Source: Arthonia radiata (lineage: Eukaryota; Ascomycota; Arthoniomycetes; Arthoniales; Arthoniaceae). Taken from it: 64,000 bases of DNA. The notes beneath the pieces are model-generated. The model had not been told where the DNA came from and searched no databases. It saw nothing but the letters and a program-made list of their open reading frames with translations. Each line of letters begins with the position of its first letter. Within the stretch, counting starts at the first letter, position 1. The stretch is from NCBI GenBank assembly GCA_002989075.1, contig PSQN01000015.1:434001-498000 (forward strand), in the 5' to 3' direction. Below, piece by piece: positions 24,299 to 34,753 of the stretch. The translations under genes were made by a program, and so were the position numbers.

Positions 24299-25024
24299 GG
24301 TGGATGTTGTTAAAAGGGTGCTTGTGTGTTGAAAGGCAGAACAGTGGCTTCGTGGGGGATTGTAGTCTTGGATGTGGAATTCCTGGCTACATGATGAAAG
24401 CTGCTGTATTCTTATACCTAGACATCTCTGCACTAGTCGGATCCTCCTTTCATCCGTCTCGTCGCATCCTTCAGTATGAGACCCGCCGGTATCTAAACCC
24501 ACCGTGAAGGCTGGAGTGAAGGATTTGTAGAATGCCTCATGCGTCGAGTACATCTTGTGTGTGAGCTTGGAGGAGAACTACATCGAGCAAAAAACGGAGA
24601 AGGGCATTACCCAATCGGGTAGGGACCCAAAGCCGCTACAGTTCGCGAACATCAGACTTACTGGGACAGGCGCAACGCACAATCTCACGGCTTAAAGAGC
24701 TCCGGCCAGCATCTTTACACAAAGTTTTATGCGACTTTGATATGATTCTACCTTCGATACAAGGATACGTTCAGTCGACGCGTCTGGAGCACAAGAAGAA
24801 TGAGTTGCTCAAGCTAGACTGCATTTGGCACACTCAACTGGGAGAAGCTGTGACCATAATGACGTAGACTAGCGCGGTTGCTGCTTGGTGTGGCTTGTCT
24901 GGGCCTCCTCCCAACTTCCTGCTCTCTCCCTTGACTCTCTCTCCTGCAGCTACCAGCATCAACCCCATCACCAGACTCCAATCACCCACCAACTTCTCAT
25001 CTTCAAAATTCAAGTCCAATCACA
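24299..25024. other. Divergent intergenic region
   Basis: Bidirectional promoter region between the minus-strand SDR and the plus-strand small membrane protein. A C/T-rich leader precedes the plus-strand ATG. No other gene seen. Confidence 0.4.
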
Positions 25025-25789
25025 ATGGCCACTCTTCACTGTATGTTCTCCTCTCTTTCACGTTCGTGCAGCGACAAGGCTCGGCTGGGATAGCTGCTTG
25101 GAAGCTCCAATGCGACGACGTCAATCGGATGATTTTCATCTCTTCCGTTGTTCAACTGCTTCGACGCGTCAGCATGACAGCGAAGCTTCCTATCAGCTAT
25201 TTCAGTCGGACCAACTTAAAATGCAGATGTCTCGATGTCAACAAAGCTAACAACGACGCCCCAGACCTCCCCCCAGTCAAGCCCTCAGCCATCGCGCTCG
25301 GCACCGCCTTCAACCACGCCATTTCCCTCGCTGTCATGGGCCCAGTCTTCGGCGACAGCTATCGCCGCGCCAAGGCGGCCGACTCCAAGGAGGAGTTCCT
25401 CCGTTCCAAGGAGGCCGCCAGCGCCGCCGCTGCATGGGGTTCCTCCCTCGGTGGTAGCGCCCTCCAGGCCTACGGTGTCGGTGCTCTGCTCAACGCGACC
25501 GGTACTCTGAGCCAGAAGGGTGCTGCATACCTCGGATCGTTGGTGTTCTTCGCCAGCGCTGCTCCTACGGTAAGCTCTTGGATATTCGTCCAGTCAAATC
25601 GAGAAGACAATAGTAATCTTGAACACGCGCTAACTGTTTTGACAGCTCGTCAGCCAAATCGTCACCCAGGACCGTCCGCTTGAAATCACCGCCATCAACG
25701 GTCTCAGCCGTGTCGTCGAGACTGTCGGCCTCAGCATGGTCATGGCCTGGTGGGGCACCCGGACCAACCCATTTAACAGTGGTCTCTAA
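25025..25789 (+). CDS. Small membrane protein (DUF1761-like)
   Basis: Three exons: 25025-25040 (16 nt), 25247-25569, 25646-25789; introns of 206 and 76 nt; 160 residues with phases that close exactly. The protein is mostly hydrophobic with 3-4 likely membrane segments (FNHAISLAVMGPVFG, AAAWGSSLGGSALQAYGVGA, AAYLGSLVFFASAAPTLVS, VVETVGLSMVMAWWGT). The spacing resembles the DUF1761 family of small integral membrane proteins, which have no known role. The first intron is unusually long for this locus and its acceptor (CAACAAAG) is my choice because it keeps the frame, so the N-terminus is less certain than the rest. Confidence 0.7.
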
Positions 25790-26290
25790 GCTTGGGGTTC
25801 ACAATTGGGAAGATGGAATGAAATAAGGGGGACGAGATGCGATGGAGTTGATGGACACCGGATGAAGGCTACTTTGCTCAGAATGTTATATTACATCCAA
25901 TTCAGTGAATGAACCATCAGCGAGAAGAGCTTACTTTCCACACGCGTGCCTCTTGATCCGTCGACTATATTTCCAATCCATGTGTATAACGGCTGGATTT
26001 CTTTCCCGCACTACTAACCGCGCAAGATATGTCCAATGCTCTCAGCCGCACGCGGAACTAGACTTCCGGTGACGCAATGTCCCTCGGGGTGATCCGAACA
26101 GTACCTTTCCCACGTGCATTCCTCACCCTTTGTTTACTTGACAACCACGCCTGCCATGTAATAATAGACCGCCACTAACATTCTAACATCCCCACGTCCA
26201 CCTACATCGCGTCGCGTAATCGATTGCACTTAGTTAATACCAAAAGACACCGACCACGCTCTCCGCATCCTCACCATCCCACAAACAACC
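25790..26290. other. Intergenic
   Basis: 3' flank of the small membrane protein and promoter of the MOSC gene; the last 70 bp before the ATG is very C/A-rich. Confidence 0.35.
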
Positions 26291-27376
26291 ATGCCCCTCA
26301 ACCTCACCACCCTCAACCCCCTCGCCCCCACCGTCCTCGCCACCACAGAAATCACCCAACTCCGCATCCACCCCATCAAGTCCTGCCGCGGCATCATGCT
26401 GCACACCGCGTACATGACGCGCCAGGGCCTCGACCTGGACCGGAACTGGATGTTCGCGAAGAAGGTTGAGGAGCCTCAGAAGCCTGAGAAGCCTGAGGAG
26501 CCGAGGGGTTTCAAGTACTACTTCCAGACCATCCGCCAGATTGCGCGCCTCACGCTTGTTGATACCGCCTTCGCCACGAGTACGGCGCCGACCGCGAATG
26601 GGGAGGAGGAGGACTTGGAGCTTCTGATTTCGATTCGGGGGCAAGCGGGGAAAGAGGTGAGGATTCCCGCGCGCCCGGGGAAGGGGTGGTTGGACGCGCA
26701 TTGTGAGTATGTGGAGAACGCACGGATCCGGAAGGATACGACGAACGGGTGGGTGTACCCTGATGCGATTAATAAGGTGTTCAGTCAGTTCCTGGGGCAG
26801 GAGCTGGTGCTGATGTACAAGGGTCCGACACCCCGGTATACGAAGGGGAACGCGAGTTATGAGGCGTTGGGGAGGAAGGAGAGTGTGCGGTTTCCGGATC
26901 AGTTGCCGCTGTTGATTGCGAATGAGAAGAGCATGGCGCAGCTTAATGGGGAGTTGACGAGGAACGGGCACGACGAGATTGGCATTGAGCGGTTTCGGCC
27001 GAATATTGTTGTGAAAGGGGGCGAGGCGTGGGAGGAGGATAAGTGGCGGTGGGTGAGGGTGGTTAATGGGCCTGAACCGAGCGAGATGGTGCATTTTGGG
27101 CCGAGGGCACTGGATATCGATGTCGTGTGCAGATGCGGACGCTATGGGATACCGAATGTGGAGCCCGAGACCGCTAAGAAGCATAAGAGTGAGCCGTGGG
27201 ATACGATGTGTGCGTATCGGAGGATTGATGCGGGATTGAAGGGGAAGCCGGGTTTTGGGATGTTGAGCGTGAGTCGCGATGAGGGGGTTATTAGTGTGGG
27301 GATGAAGGTCGAGGTGTTGCAGGTTACGGAGAAGCACTTTTATATTAGGGGAGGTTTGCCTGGGGTGGGTGGGTGA
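26291..27376 (+). CDS. MOSC-domain protein (mARC-like molybdenum cofactor sulfurase C-terminal family)
   Basis: Intronless, 361 residues. The N-terminal MOSC beta-barrel begins EITQLRIHPIKSCRGI (about residues 18-33) with LDLDRNWMF. The C-terminal MOSC part has DQLPLLIANEKSMAQLN, ERFRPNIVVKGG with EED, VVCRCGRYGIPNVEPET with the conserved cysteines, and CAYRRIDAG...FG. MOSC proteins of this type bind molybdenum cofactor; mARC relatives reduce N-hydroxylated substrates, so a molybdoenzyme reductase role is likely. A long antisense frame covers the whole gene and reflects its GC skew. No obvious mitochondrial presequence or TM anchor, unlike animal mARC. Confidence 0.9.
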   Translation: MPLNLTTLNPLAPTVLATTEITQLRIHPIKSCRGIMLHTAYMTRQGLDLDRNWMFAKKVEEPQKPEKPEEPRGFKYYFQTIRQIARLTLVDTAFATSTAPTANGEEEDLELLISIRGQAGKEVRIPARPGKGWLDAHCEYVENARIRKDTTNGWVYPDAINKVFSQFLGQELVLMYKGPTPRYTKGNASYEALGRKESVRFPDQLPLLIANEKSMAQLNGELTRNGHDEIGIERFRPNIVVKGGEAWEEDKWRWVRVVNGPEPSEMVHFGPRALDIDVVCRCGRYGIPNVEPETAKKHKSEPWDTMCAYRRIDAGLKGKPGFGMLSVSRDEGVISVGMKVEVLQVTEKHFYIRGGLPGVGG

Positions 27377-27458
27377 TGTGGTGTGGGTGTTGCTAATACT
27401 GGAGTAGGATTGATGCAGAGGCGATATTACAAAGGGACTTTGAGCAATGGTCAATGGT

Positions 27459-27610
27459 AGCATGACGGTATGAGATATGAGGCATGAGATTACGCGACGC
27501 ATGGGACCTAGCTTCGACACTTTGAGCTTGGCTTGTGGAAGTATGACAGTATCAGATACGAGGCATGATGTTACGCACACGGACAAGACCCAGCATCGAC
27601 ACCCTGAGCT
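27459..27610. repeat. Diverged ~70-bp tandem duplication
   Basis: Copy 1 (27459-27528) and copy 2 (27540-27610) align end to end. They share the cores ATGACGGTAT/ATGACAGTAT, GAGGCATGA, TTACGC and TCGACAC..TGAGCT. Differences are mostly transitions. The array lies just downstream of the MOSC gene. Confidence 0.7.
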
Positions 27611-29118
27611 AGTAAAACTGTGCTCTACAACAATACTACTAAACGTTCCTTCAAGTCTGCGCAGCCATCGCCCAGCATTCACGTATATATACTGATCTTT
27701 CAACGCCGCTACGAGCGCCATCAACCACCACAGAACCCATCGCGGTCGGCACATAATCAGCCCCAAAACAACATCGGCTCTTGTCGCAGCGTCCTCAACC
27801 GTTCAATGATGACTTTTGTTCTCCCTGCGATGGTCTTACGAAGCAGTGACTCGGTATCCCGCCCTCCTGATATCGCCGTATGGTATGATCCTCCCCCCAC
27901 TCTGGGCCCATACTCTCCGCTCGGATTGCTCGGACCTCCTCAGGGCCTCACACAACCGTGAATGGGGCTAGGGGCATTGACGGCACTAGCACCTGCTGAG
28001 GAAGGGAGAATAACCCTGTATTGTGGACGGTACTTACAGCTTGCATGCGATTCGCAGAGCCTGTCTTCGGCATCACCCACGCTTCGACCCTGAGGTTTCA
28101 CATGGGCATCATATGCATGATTCGATACATTGACTAGAGACCTAGGCATGTCTGGTTATTTGAATTAACTCTTGAATAGGCAGTTGTTCCTTCTCACTCA
28201 GTCACATCGCATGCGCGGTCCGTGCACACTCACAATAGCTACGAGATGAGCTATGCGCCTATAGGCTATAGCTCGCACTATACCCGGGAAGGATCTGCTT
28301 ACTCACCACGCCCGCGGGGTACGGCCACGGTGTTCTTGAGCATGTCAAGGGGTCTCGCATTCTCAGGTTCCGGAGGATCTAACGTTACGGCTCCTGCGTC
28401 CTTCCGATCGCACATGGAGCTTTGCAAACCACTTTCGCTTGCTCAAACAGCTGAAATTCGGCCTTCGCCGTACCGGGGTGTCGAGCGTTCTCATGGTCTG
28501 CGTTCCATAACAGTAGAAGGGACTAACCGCACACAATGACGGACAGGCGAGCGACAAGCAGCTTCATACGTTGTGATGGCTGTAGCGTGTCTCGAGTTGC
28601 ACCGCTATCGTGTATGACAGTCAGAATATCACAGTTGCCAGCTCCAAAGGTCCTCTTGTTGAGCCCCATCTGTCCTGGATCCTGGTGGATCGAAGTCGAG
28701 ATCCAATATCGCAACGAGCAGGGATGACAAGGCAACAGACTCAGCTCATCTGCATCAAGTATTGATGAGCTCGGCGGTGCCTTCGTGATGCACAGTCGGT
28801 GTCAGTTAGCTAATCTTGGAGGGCGCTGTTAGTCCGCACGGTCCTCCATTGCAAGGGTTCTTGCCCCGAAGAAACGTGGTCCAGGTCTTCATCGCTTTCA
28901 TTACCCATACCAAGATCGGAAAAATGACAGGAGAAACTGTCCAAGTGGTCAGCTTCATGCTGCAGCTAAAACGCTCACGCACAGGTCTGAGTCACTACGT
29001 CTAATGAAGGACCTGCAGCACGTCCTTAGTGATACTCATCTGTCGCATCACGCGAGCCATGCATCCCCATCACGCAGGAGAGCAGAGTGTGGAGACTACC
29101 TCGAGTGATGGAGAAGGC

Positions 29119-29125
29119 TATATAA
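29119..29125 (+). promoter_or_regulatory. TATA box of the small secreted protein gene
   Basis: TATATAA about 117 bp upstream of the ATG at 29242, in the context GGCTATATAAGCGGG. The tandem paralogue has the same element (GGCTATATAA) at a similar distance, showing that the promoter was duplicated with the gene. Confidence 0.6.
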
Positions 29126-29241
29126 GCGGGACATCTCGTACCTCTCCTCGTCTGCATCAACCAGCGCTTCTACTCGAGCATTTCTACTACACTCTCAATC
29201 TATCACAAAAACTCTTCCCAACTCACCAAAGCAAGACAACC

Positions 29242-29957
29242 ATGCGTTTTACACTCGCCCCCGTCCTCCTCCTCGCCATGGCCCTCATCGGCGCCGCGAA
29301 CCCCCTGCGTATGGCCCCCAACCATCCATCCGCGCATCTCCCTCTCCACCCCACCCTCTTGACAGCTCAACTAACAACCCCCAGCCGCCGCCGACGTCGG
29401 TAACACCCTCGAACCACGCCAAGGAGGAGGTAAGCGTCCCCTCTCTCCCCCGTCACCGCAGGTCTAACATCCCCAGCGCAACGCCCCAAGGGCAGTGGAC
29501 CATGCCACGGAGCGGGCTCAAATTGCAAAGGTGCGGTATCTGACTGAGCACATGCACATCCCTTGAGCTCTACCCACTCCACTATCCTCTGCATCGTTCA
29601 CCCACCTTGGCCGTCTATCCATCACCTCGGCCTTCCGTCCCTCACCATAGCTGATCCCTCACAGCCGTCCGCGCCGTCGACGACGCGCTCGAACCCCGCC
29701 AAGGTAAGACTCTAACGCCGTTCATCCACCATATGGTCCCTGACAGACGACCAGGAAATGGCAACCCCGGCGGTGCCGGCAAAGGGAATTGCGACAATAG
29801 AGCCGCTACCCAATGCGTGCAGCAGAATTGCGGCGGGCAGGCGAACGCCATTGCGTGCTATGCGAATTGTTTGGTAAGTGAACTTCTTCTCTAATACCTT
29901 TGGGGCGTGTATGTGTGCAAACGCTGATGATGGGTGTAGGGGCGCTTTGGGTGTTAG
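29242..29957 (+). CDS. Small secreted cysteine-rich protein with repeated LEPRQ propeptide exons
   Basis: Six exons: 29242-29308, 29385-29429, 29477-29530, 29665-29703, 29755-29873, 29940-29957; introns 76, 47, 134, 51 and 66 nt, all GT-AG; 113 residues. Signal peptide MRFTLAPVLLLAMALIGAANP, then two short segments that both end in LEPRQ (exons 2 and 4), a linker with a Cys pair (CHGAGSNC), and a C-terminal 6-Cys module spaced C-X7-C-X4-C-X8-C-X3-C-X4-C. LEPRQ-type ends resemble cleavage sites in fungal secreted pro-proteins, so the 6-Cys part is probably released as a mature peptide. Internal exons 2-4 are all phase 1-1. Effector, antimicrobial or toxin-like roles are possible; no named family recognised. 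Confidence 0.72.
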
Positions 29958-30003
29958 TGATGGGCGCTGAGGGAGTAAGGTGATGCCGGGGTCGTGAGGC
30001 ATG

Positions 30004-30098
30004 TGAGGAGGGGACTGGAGGGTGAGGAGGGGACTAGAGGGCGAGGAGGGGAATGGACAGTGAGGAGGGGACTGGAGGGTGACGAGGGGCTTTGGAGG
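30004..30098. repeat. 19-bp minisatellite, about five units
   Basis: Units start at 30004, 30023, 30042, 30061 and 30080 with consensus TGAGGAGGGGACTGGAGGG; the last is the most diverged. It lies between the two tandem small-secreted-protein copies. Confidence 0.8.
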
Positions 30099-30314
30099 TG
30101 AAAGGAAGGGTGGAGTCGGTGGGATTGAGATGGAAGGTATAGAGGTCCCTGAGTCGCTACGTCTCATAGATAATCTACAGTTCCTCTTTAGTAATGTCTT
30201 CTGTTGCGTTACACAAGACGTGGGCCGCCTTCATGCAGATGGAAGGGTCTAGAGCTAAACTCGAGAGTCAGAGGGTCTGAACTTAGAGGAGGTTGTAAGA
30301 GAGTCAGAGGAGGC

Positions 30315-30321
30315 TATATAA
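30315..30321 (+). promoter_or_regulatory. TATA box of the decayed paralogue
   Basis: TATATAA in GGAGGCTATATAATCATG, 129 bp upstream of the paralogue ATG (30450). It matches the promoter of the intact copy. Confidence 0.5.
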
Positions 30322-30449
30322 TCATGGCTGCCCGTACCTCTTCTCGACTGTATCAATCCATACTGATATCTTCAGCATCTCCAGCATCTTTATGACTATC
30401 TCAACCCCATCACAACACTCCATTACCCGTCACCCCACGTGCCAAGGTC

Positions 30450-30930
30450 ATGATAAGCTTCACACTTACCTCTAGTGCCCTCCTCGCTATAACCCTCACC
30501 GGCACCGCGAACCCCCTCTGTAAGTTTACCTACTCGTCTACGCCGCATTTATCATACCATCTCCTCTGTCATTTATTATACCATCCACCCCGCCATCCAT
30601 TACACCTTCCCCCCACCTTCAGCATCCACCATCAAAACCACCGCCTTCCGCGTCCAATACCCAACCAACCACCCAGCGCAGAACTCACCTAACGCCCCCA
30701 ACCAGCCGCCGCCGTCCCCAACCACACCCTCGAGCCCCGCCAAGATAAGACTCTAGCCCTGTTTCCAATTCAACCGCCACCATGATCCCTGACAGCCACC
30801 AGGCAGTGGCGACGGCAACCCCGGCGGCCGCGGACATGGAAACAACTGCAAGTAGAACGCCGCCACCTGCTGCGTGCGGCAGAATTGCGGCGGGCAGGCG
30901 AATGTGATTGTGTGTTATGCGGACTGTTTG
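30450..30930 (+). pseudogene. Decayed tandem copy of the small secreted cysteine-rich gene
   Basis: Exon 1 (30450-30519) encodes a signal peptide matching the intact copy (...TGTANPL). A LEPRQ exon follows at 30706-30744. Its donor, GTAAGACTCTA in the intact gene, reads ATAAGACTCTA here (30745-30746 is AT). Without splicing, translation stops at TGA 30783-30785. If spliced, the frame of the cysteine exon (from 30803) meets TAG at 30853-30855. Downstream the cysteine exon is still well preserved up to the donor GTGAGT at 30931. This copy has only one LEPRQ exon. A short propeptide-only product cannot be excluded, but the cysteine domain is lost. Confidence 0.75.
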
Positions 30931-31621
30931 GTGAGTCTTTCCTATATTGTGTCCCTGCTATTTTGTTAGTGGGATGTCTGGGGTGCGAGTGCTGGTTTGT
31001 GGCGGGTAAGGGCGGTTTTATTGTAGTTAGCCGATTTTGGAGGGTGGTGGCTTGGTCTGTCTGCTGTGGGAGTAAGGGCGCGAGAAAATTGAGTGAATGC
31101 GGATTACGCTGGCGGATGGGTTACTTCTGGTTAATGTCGCGGAATGTGGGATGCTTGAGTGAACTATGATGGCGAGGTTTAAGCGACCTTATGTACTGAA
31201 TAAACCAACGCTACAGCTGGCCGAGCACCCTACAACGTAGATATTCAAACTACAAGTAGAAAGACGCACATCCAAACCGGCTATCTAGTGCTATACCTCG
31301 CATACAGTAGATTAGTAAACAGTCCATACTAGCCGTACCTAAGATTTCAACCAAGTATCAAGCCTCTACTGCACACCGACGACAAACTATCCAACTACTC
31401 AGCAACAAACCCTTCTTCCGCTTTTTAGAAGAGCAACATAACGATACTGCCGATTTCGACCAACCAGTCATAGCAAACGCTCATAAGACACAGAAGACGC
31501 AACAAAGAAAAGGGTACAAAAGAGTGACTAGCCGTATTATACGTCCCGAGTAGAGCAGGATCAACCTGCTCAGGTGTACTTGTAGCTGCGAGATTGTCTG
31601 CATGCTCGTCGTCCAGTGTTC
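30931..31621. other. Intergenic
   Basis: A plus-strand frame (30885-31169) continues from the decayed copy and is not a gene. The AT-rich part around 31200-31560 shows nothing recognisable. Confidence 0.35.
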
Positions 31622-31762
31622 CTATTTCGCCGGCTTGCCATCCTTCGTGCCGGTTTCGCCAGGGTCTTTGGGGTCCTGGTCCGGGAATATGTCAGAAGGC
31701 GCGGTGTGGCGGTGGGTGCCGCGGATGTGGTGGTACCATTGGACGGGGTTGAGGCTGAACAT
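31622..31762 (-). CDS. Putative 46-residue microprotein
   Basis: ATG at 31762-31760 in a strong context (CACAATGTTC), TAG at 31624-31622. The product starts MFSLNPVQWYHHIRGTHRH and ends in an acidic/polar tail with the pattern PDQDPKDPGETGTKDGKPAK. Composition (aromatic/His N-terminus, hydrophilic tail) and codon use look coding, and short fungal proteins of this build exist. No intron and no family known to me. It is isolated in a gene-poor region. Confidence 0.45.
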   Translation of the reverse strand: MFSLNPVQWYHHIRGTHRHTAPSDIFPDQDPKDPGETGTKDGKPAK

Positions 31763-34753
31763 TGTGAGGTGATTCGGCTTTGGGGTTGGGATGCAGTGGT
31801 CGGGACTGAGCGCGGTTGACGGTTTGAAAGAGGTGTTTTGGTGGTGGGATTGTTGATGAGGAGGAATTAAGGAAGAAGGACGGGGGTATTTGTATTGTAC
31901 TGTATTGTATTGTAGAGAGAGGGGGAGACAGCTGGCATGTTCGGAGTGCAGCTGTTATAGCGATGCCCTGGGGTTGTTATTAGCGACACTGGGCGTATTC
32001 TGGGGCTGCTGCGAGGTGGAGAGGGTGTCTTGGTGTTGGGCTGACATATGGTCTTGGCGTTTTCGGTGGCGAGGGGTGGGGGAATAGGATGCGAAAACGT
32101 ATAGGGGTCAGCCTGGGGCCGTGGTCAAAGGGTAACCAAGGGTGGTTCTACGAACGCATTGAGCCGCATATGCAGATATTCTCCGAGTCTGGTGATAGCT
32201 GCGTTATAATGTTTACGTTCATGTTCTGTCCACCTGTTTAGCATGCGAATACTTGAAATGACGGTGTTTCATTGTACGTTTCATCTTCCACTTTCTACTA
32301 ATCCTGTTGTAGTACTACGGGCGACAGGGAGCAAAATAGGGTCGTTTCCCAACCCTTATGAGACAAGGAGGCTCGCCCCGTAACGGGACCAGGAAGACCA
32401 GCATCACACGCCGCCTTGTAGTATGTTGTAGGCAGGTCTCTGTGAATATTCATGGACGCTGAAGCACTGGTTCAAGCTCAAATTCCTTACTACAGTTTTC
32501 ATGCTTTGTATGCGGTTGAATGGGGATCGTGGTGTGTCTGGGATGACAGGAGTGGGAGTGAGAAGACCTTGTCTCGCGGGTTGATGAAGCCAGAGATTGG
32601 AAGGAAGCACGGCCGCTGTTATTCGAGAATCCATTGGTAGAGTGATGGACAGAAAGCAATAATTGTGTGTATTGGGCTTGCAGAGCGAATGAACGAGAAG
32701 GAGGTGTTTCGTATGTGTCAGTACTGCACACATGCCAATCACTTTCTTCTGGCCACGTGAGCATTCTTGTAGGTGGTGTACAAGACAAACCTTGTTTTGT
32801 ATCAAGGGAAGGCACCCTTATGTAGACGGTAACTAATAGTCGGATGGTTTCTGGATTACTCTGAACCACTTTGCGGTTGCAATAATAATGCAGCTTATGC
32901 TTTATAACCGCTTATAGTTTGCTTATAGCTCATAGACCCCTTGACCGGTGTTGACGGCTCGCGTGCAGCAAATACAGTATTGTACAGTGTTCTCTTCTGT
33001 TGCCGTTATGCCACGGAGGGTGCAAAAGCGCTGTGTGTGTCTTGCGACGGCTGCTCCTTTGCGAAGGCCGATGCTTCAATGGTCAGCGATGAGCATGGAC
33101 ATCCTTGGACTCTACTCGCTCCTGGATGAGCCTCGAAGACGCTGGAGCCTCTGATAACTTGTGACAGGGCAAAAGGTTGCAGGTGTCTGGGTTGTTTCGC
33201 GCGTTTGAGAGCGGAGTGAAGAGGAAGTTGCAGGACGGAGTACAGATTGGAGAGGACAAGGGCAATTTGCCGGAATTAGGGGTGAGTGCCTTAGAAGTCA
33301 GGTAGCGCTTGGCTTGATCTACTCTTAGCTCTAGCTTCCTTCCCCCTTAGCTACAATGAAGACCTATACGACCAATCATGTCTTTCTTAGAGGAGTGGTC
33401 GGGTGCGCGGCACTAGTTAATCTCTTAGGAACACCCTTCGTAAAAGGGTGCAAGTCCAACTTACATCAGTCTTAGAGCCGATCGCCCAGAATGTTTGAGT
33501 GCTTTGGGCTTTAAGCATTCGCCACATAGCATCAATGGATTTCAAGGATATTCCCACATAGCTTGCCAGTCACAGGACTCTAAAGAACGCTTGCCACGGT
33601 CTTGCGCGAGTAGCTCGTTACAGCGAATGAAAACGTACGGCGGATGTGTCGTTGCATCATTAATTGATTGTGCATTATGTATCTTAATGACAGCTTGGTA
33701 ACATCCGCGCAGCGCTATGGGACTGATAGGCGGACTGTGCACCTATTAAGTTACGTGCAGCATCGAGGTCCCTGTGACGCCGGGCGGCCGTAACCGCTTT
33801 ACTTGGTCTTATTCTATGCCAAGGGTGATATGATCTTGGGAGGGAGATGATCACCAAGATATCCAACTCTGGAGGGGAAGTCAAGGAAGCAAGGGACAAA
33901 CTGTGAGCCTTGAACGAAGGGCTCAGCCGGTGATGTAAACAAGCCAGGAGGATTGTACTGAGGCCGCACAGGAAAGCTCTTTCGGGACTCGGTCGCTCTA
34001 TTTGCACGCCGACGTAGCTATAGGGTCCTGCCTCGCGCCAATACTTACGAGAATCGCTCGTAGCTCACTAGTTGCGTTACGGCAAGAAGAACTGATTAGA
34101 TTCAACACCTTAGAGTCAATATTAAACGATGATATTAATTCTAAATCTAAATTTACGGATGTCTATCTACTGAGGTAGATAGCTATCCTGTCTATATAGT
34201 CTGTAATGTGGCTCGTGCTCTGGGTCTGCCAGAGCTGCCAGGGCTGCTAGAGCTGTTAGACGGTTCTGGTACGTCTGGCACGTCTGGCACGTCTAGCAGG
34301 TCACGTAATAGTTAATGTCAGAGCTGCCAGAGCTGTAATGTGGTGACAGCCCTATCTGGCACGTCTAGCAGGTCACGTGACCCTTCAGTCGTGATTGGCT
34401 GCTCCTTCATTTGTGCGACACTAACCATGGCAGGTTAGGTCATGCTGGCGCCGCATCCTAGCAGTCCCTTAGCCTCGACCAAGTCGACCACGTGTCACAG
34501 GGTCTTTGTTTATGAGCTCCTTCCGACTTCTGACGCCTGAATACTAGAACAATACTAGCTAAGCAAAGCGCCCAAAATCATACAGAAAAGAACCATACCT
34601 TATGAAAAGTAGAGCGGCTAGTAGGGACCGCTTACTTTGGATTCAACAGTATCCTGCGACCATAGACTCTGCTGCAACTTTGGCAGGATATAGAGCAGCT
34701 AAACTCGACCAGCACAGCCCATCCAGCCGGAGAAATACCCAAGGCTTTCTTGT
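31763..34753. other. Gene-poor region, 3 kb, with repeats
   Basis: No convincing gene. Frames of 133-139 codons at 32404-32869 (minus) have no motif. The 34.1-34.4 kb part contains AT-rich sequence followed by a cluster of direct repeats listed separately. The look suggests old mobile-element remnants, but no transposase, integrase or reverse transcriptase is visible. Confidence 0.4.
34201..34380. repeat. Cluster of short direct repeats
   Basis: A 24-bp sequence beginning TCTGGCACGTCTAGC is repeated exactly at 34283-34306 and 34355-34378 (72-bp period). CTGTAATGTGG occurs at 34201 and 34333, and AGAGCTGCCAG occurs at 34231 and again near 34320. CTGGCACGT is itself reiterated at 34264-34290. 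This is a decayed tandem array or an element end. Confidence 0.75.

Larger units (their letters stand above)
27377..29241. other. Gene-poor region, 1.9 kb
   Basis: No recognisable gene. Contains a diverged direct duplication at 27459-27610 and the promoter of the small secreted protein gene. Frames of 60-110 codons on both strands lack motifs. Confidence 0.4.

Noticed and set aside
26234-27766. 510-codon minus-strand open frame opposite the MOSC gene
   Set aside because: It is rich in Pro/His/Arg/Leu with no motif and is the exact antisense of a well-conserved MOSC gene; GC-skewed codon use makes the complementary frame open.
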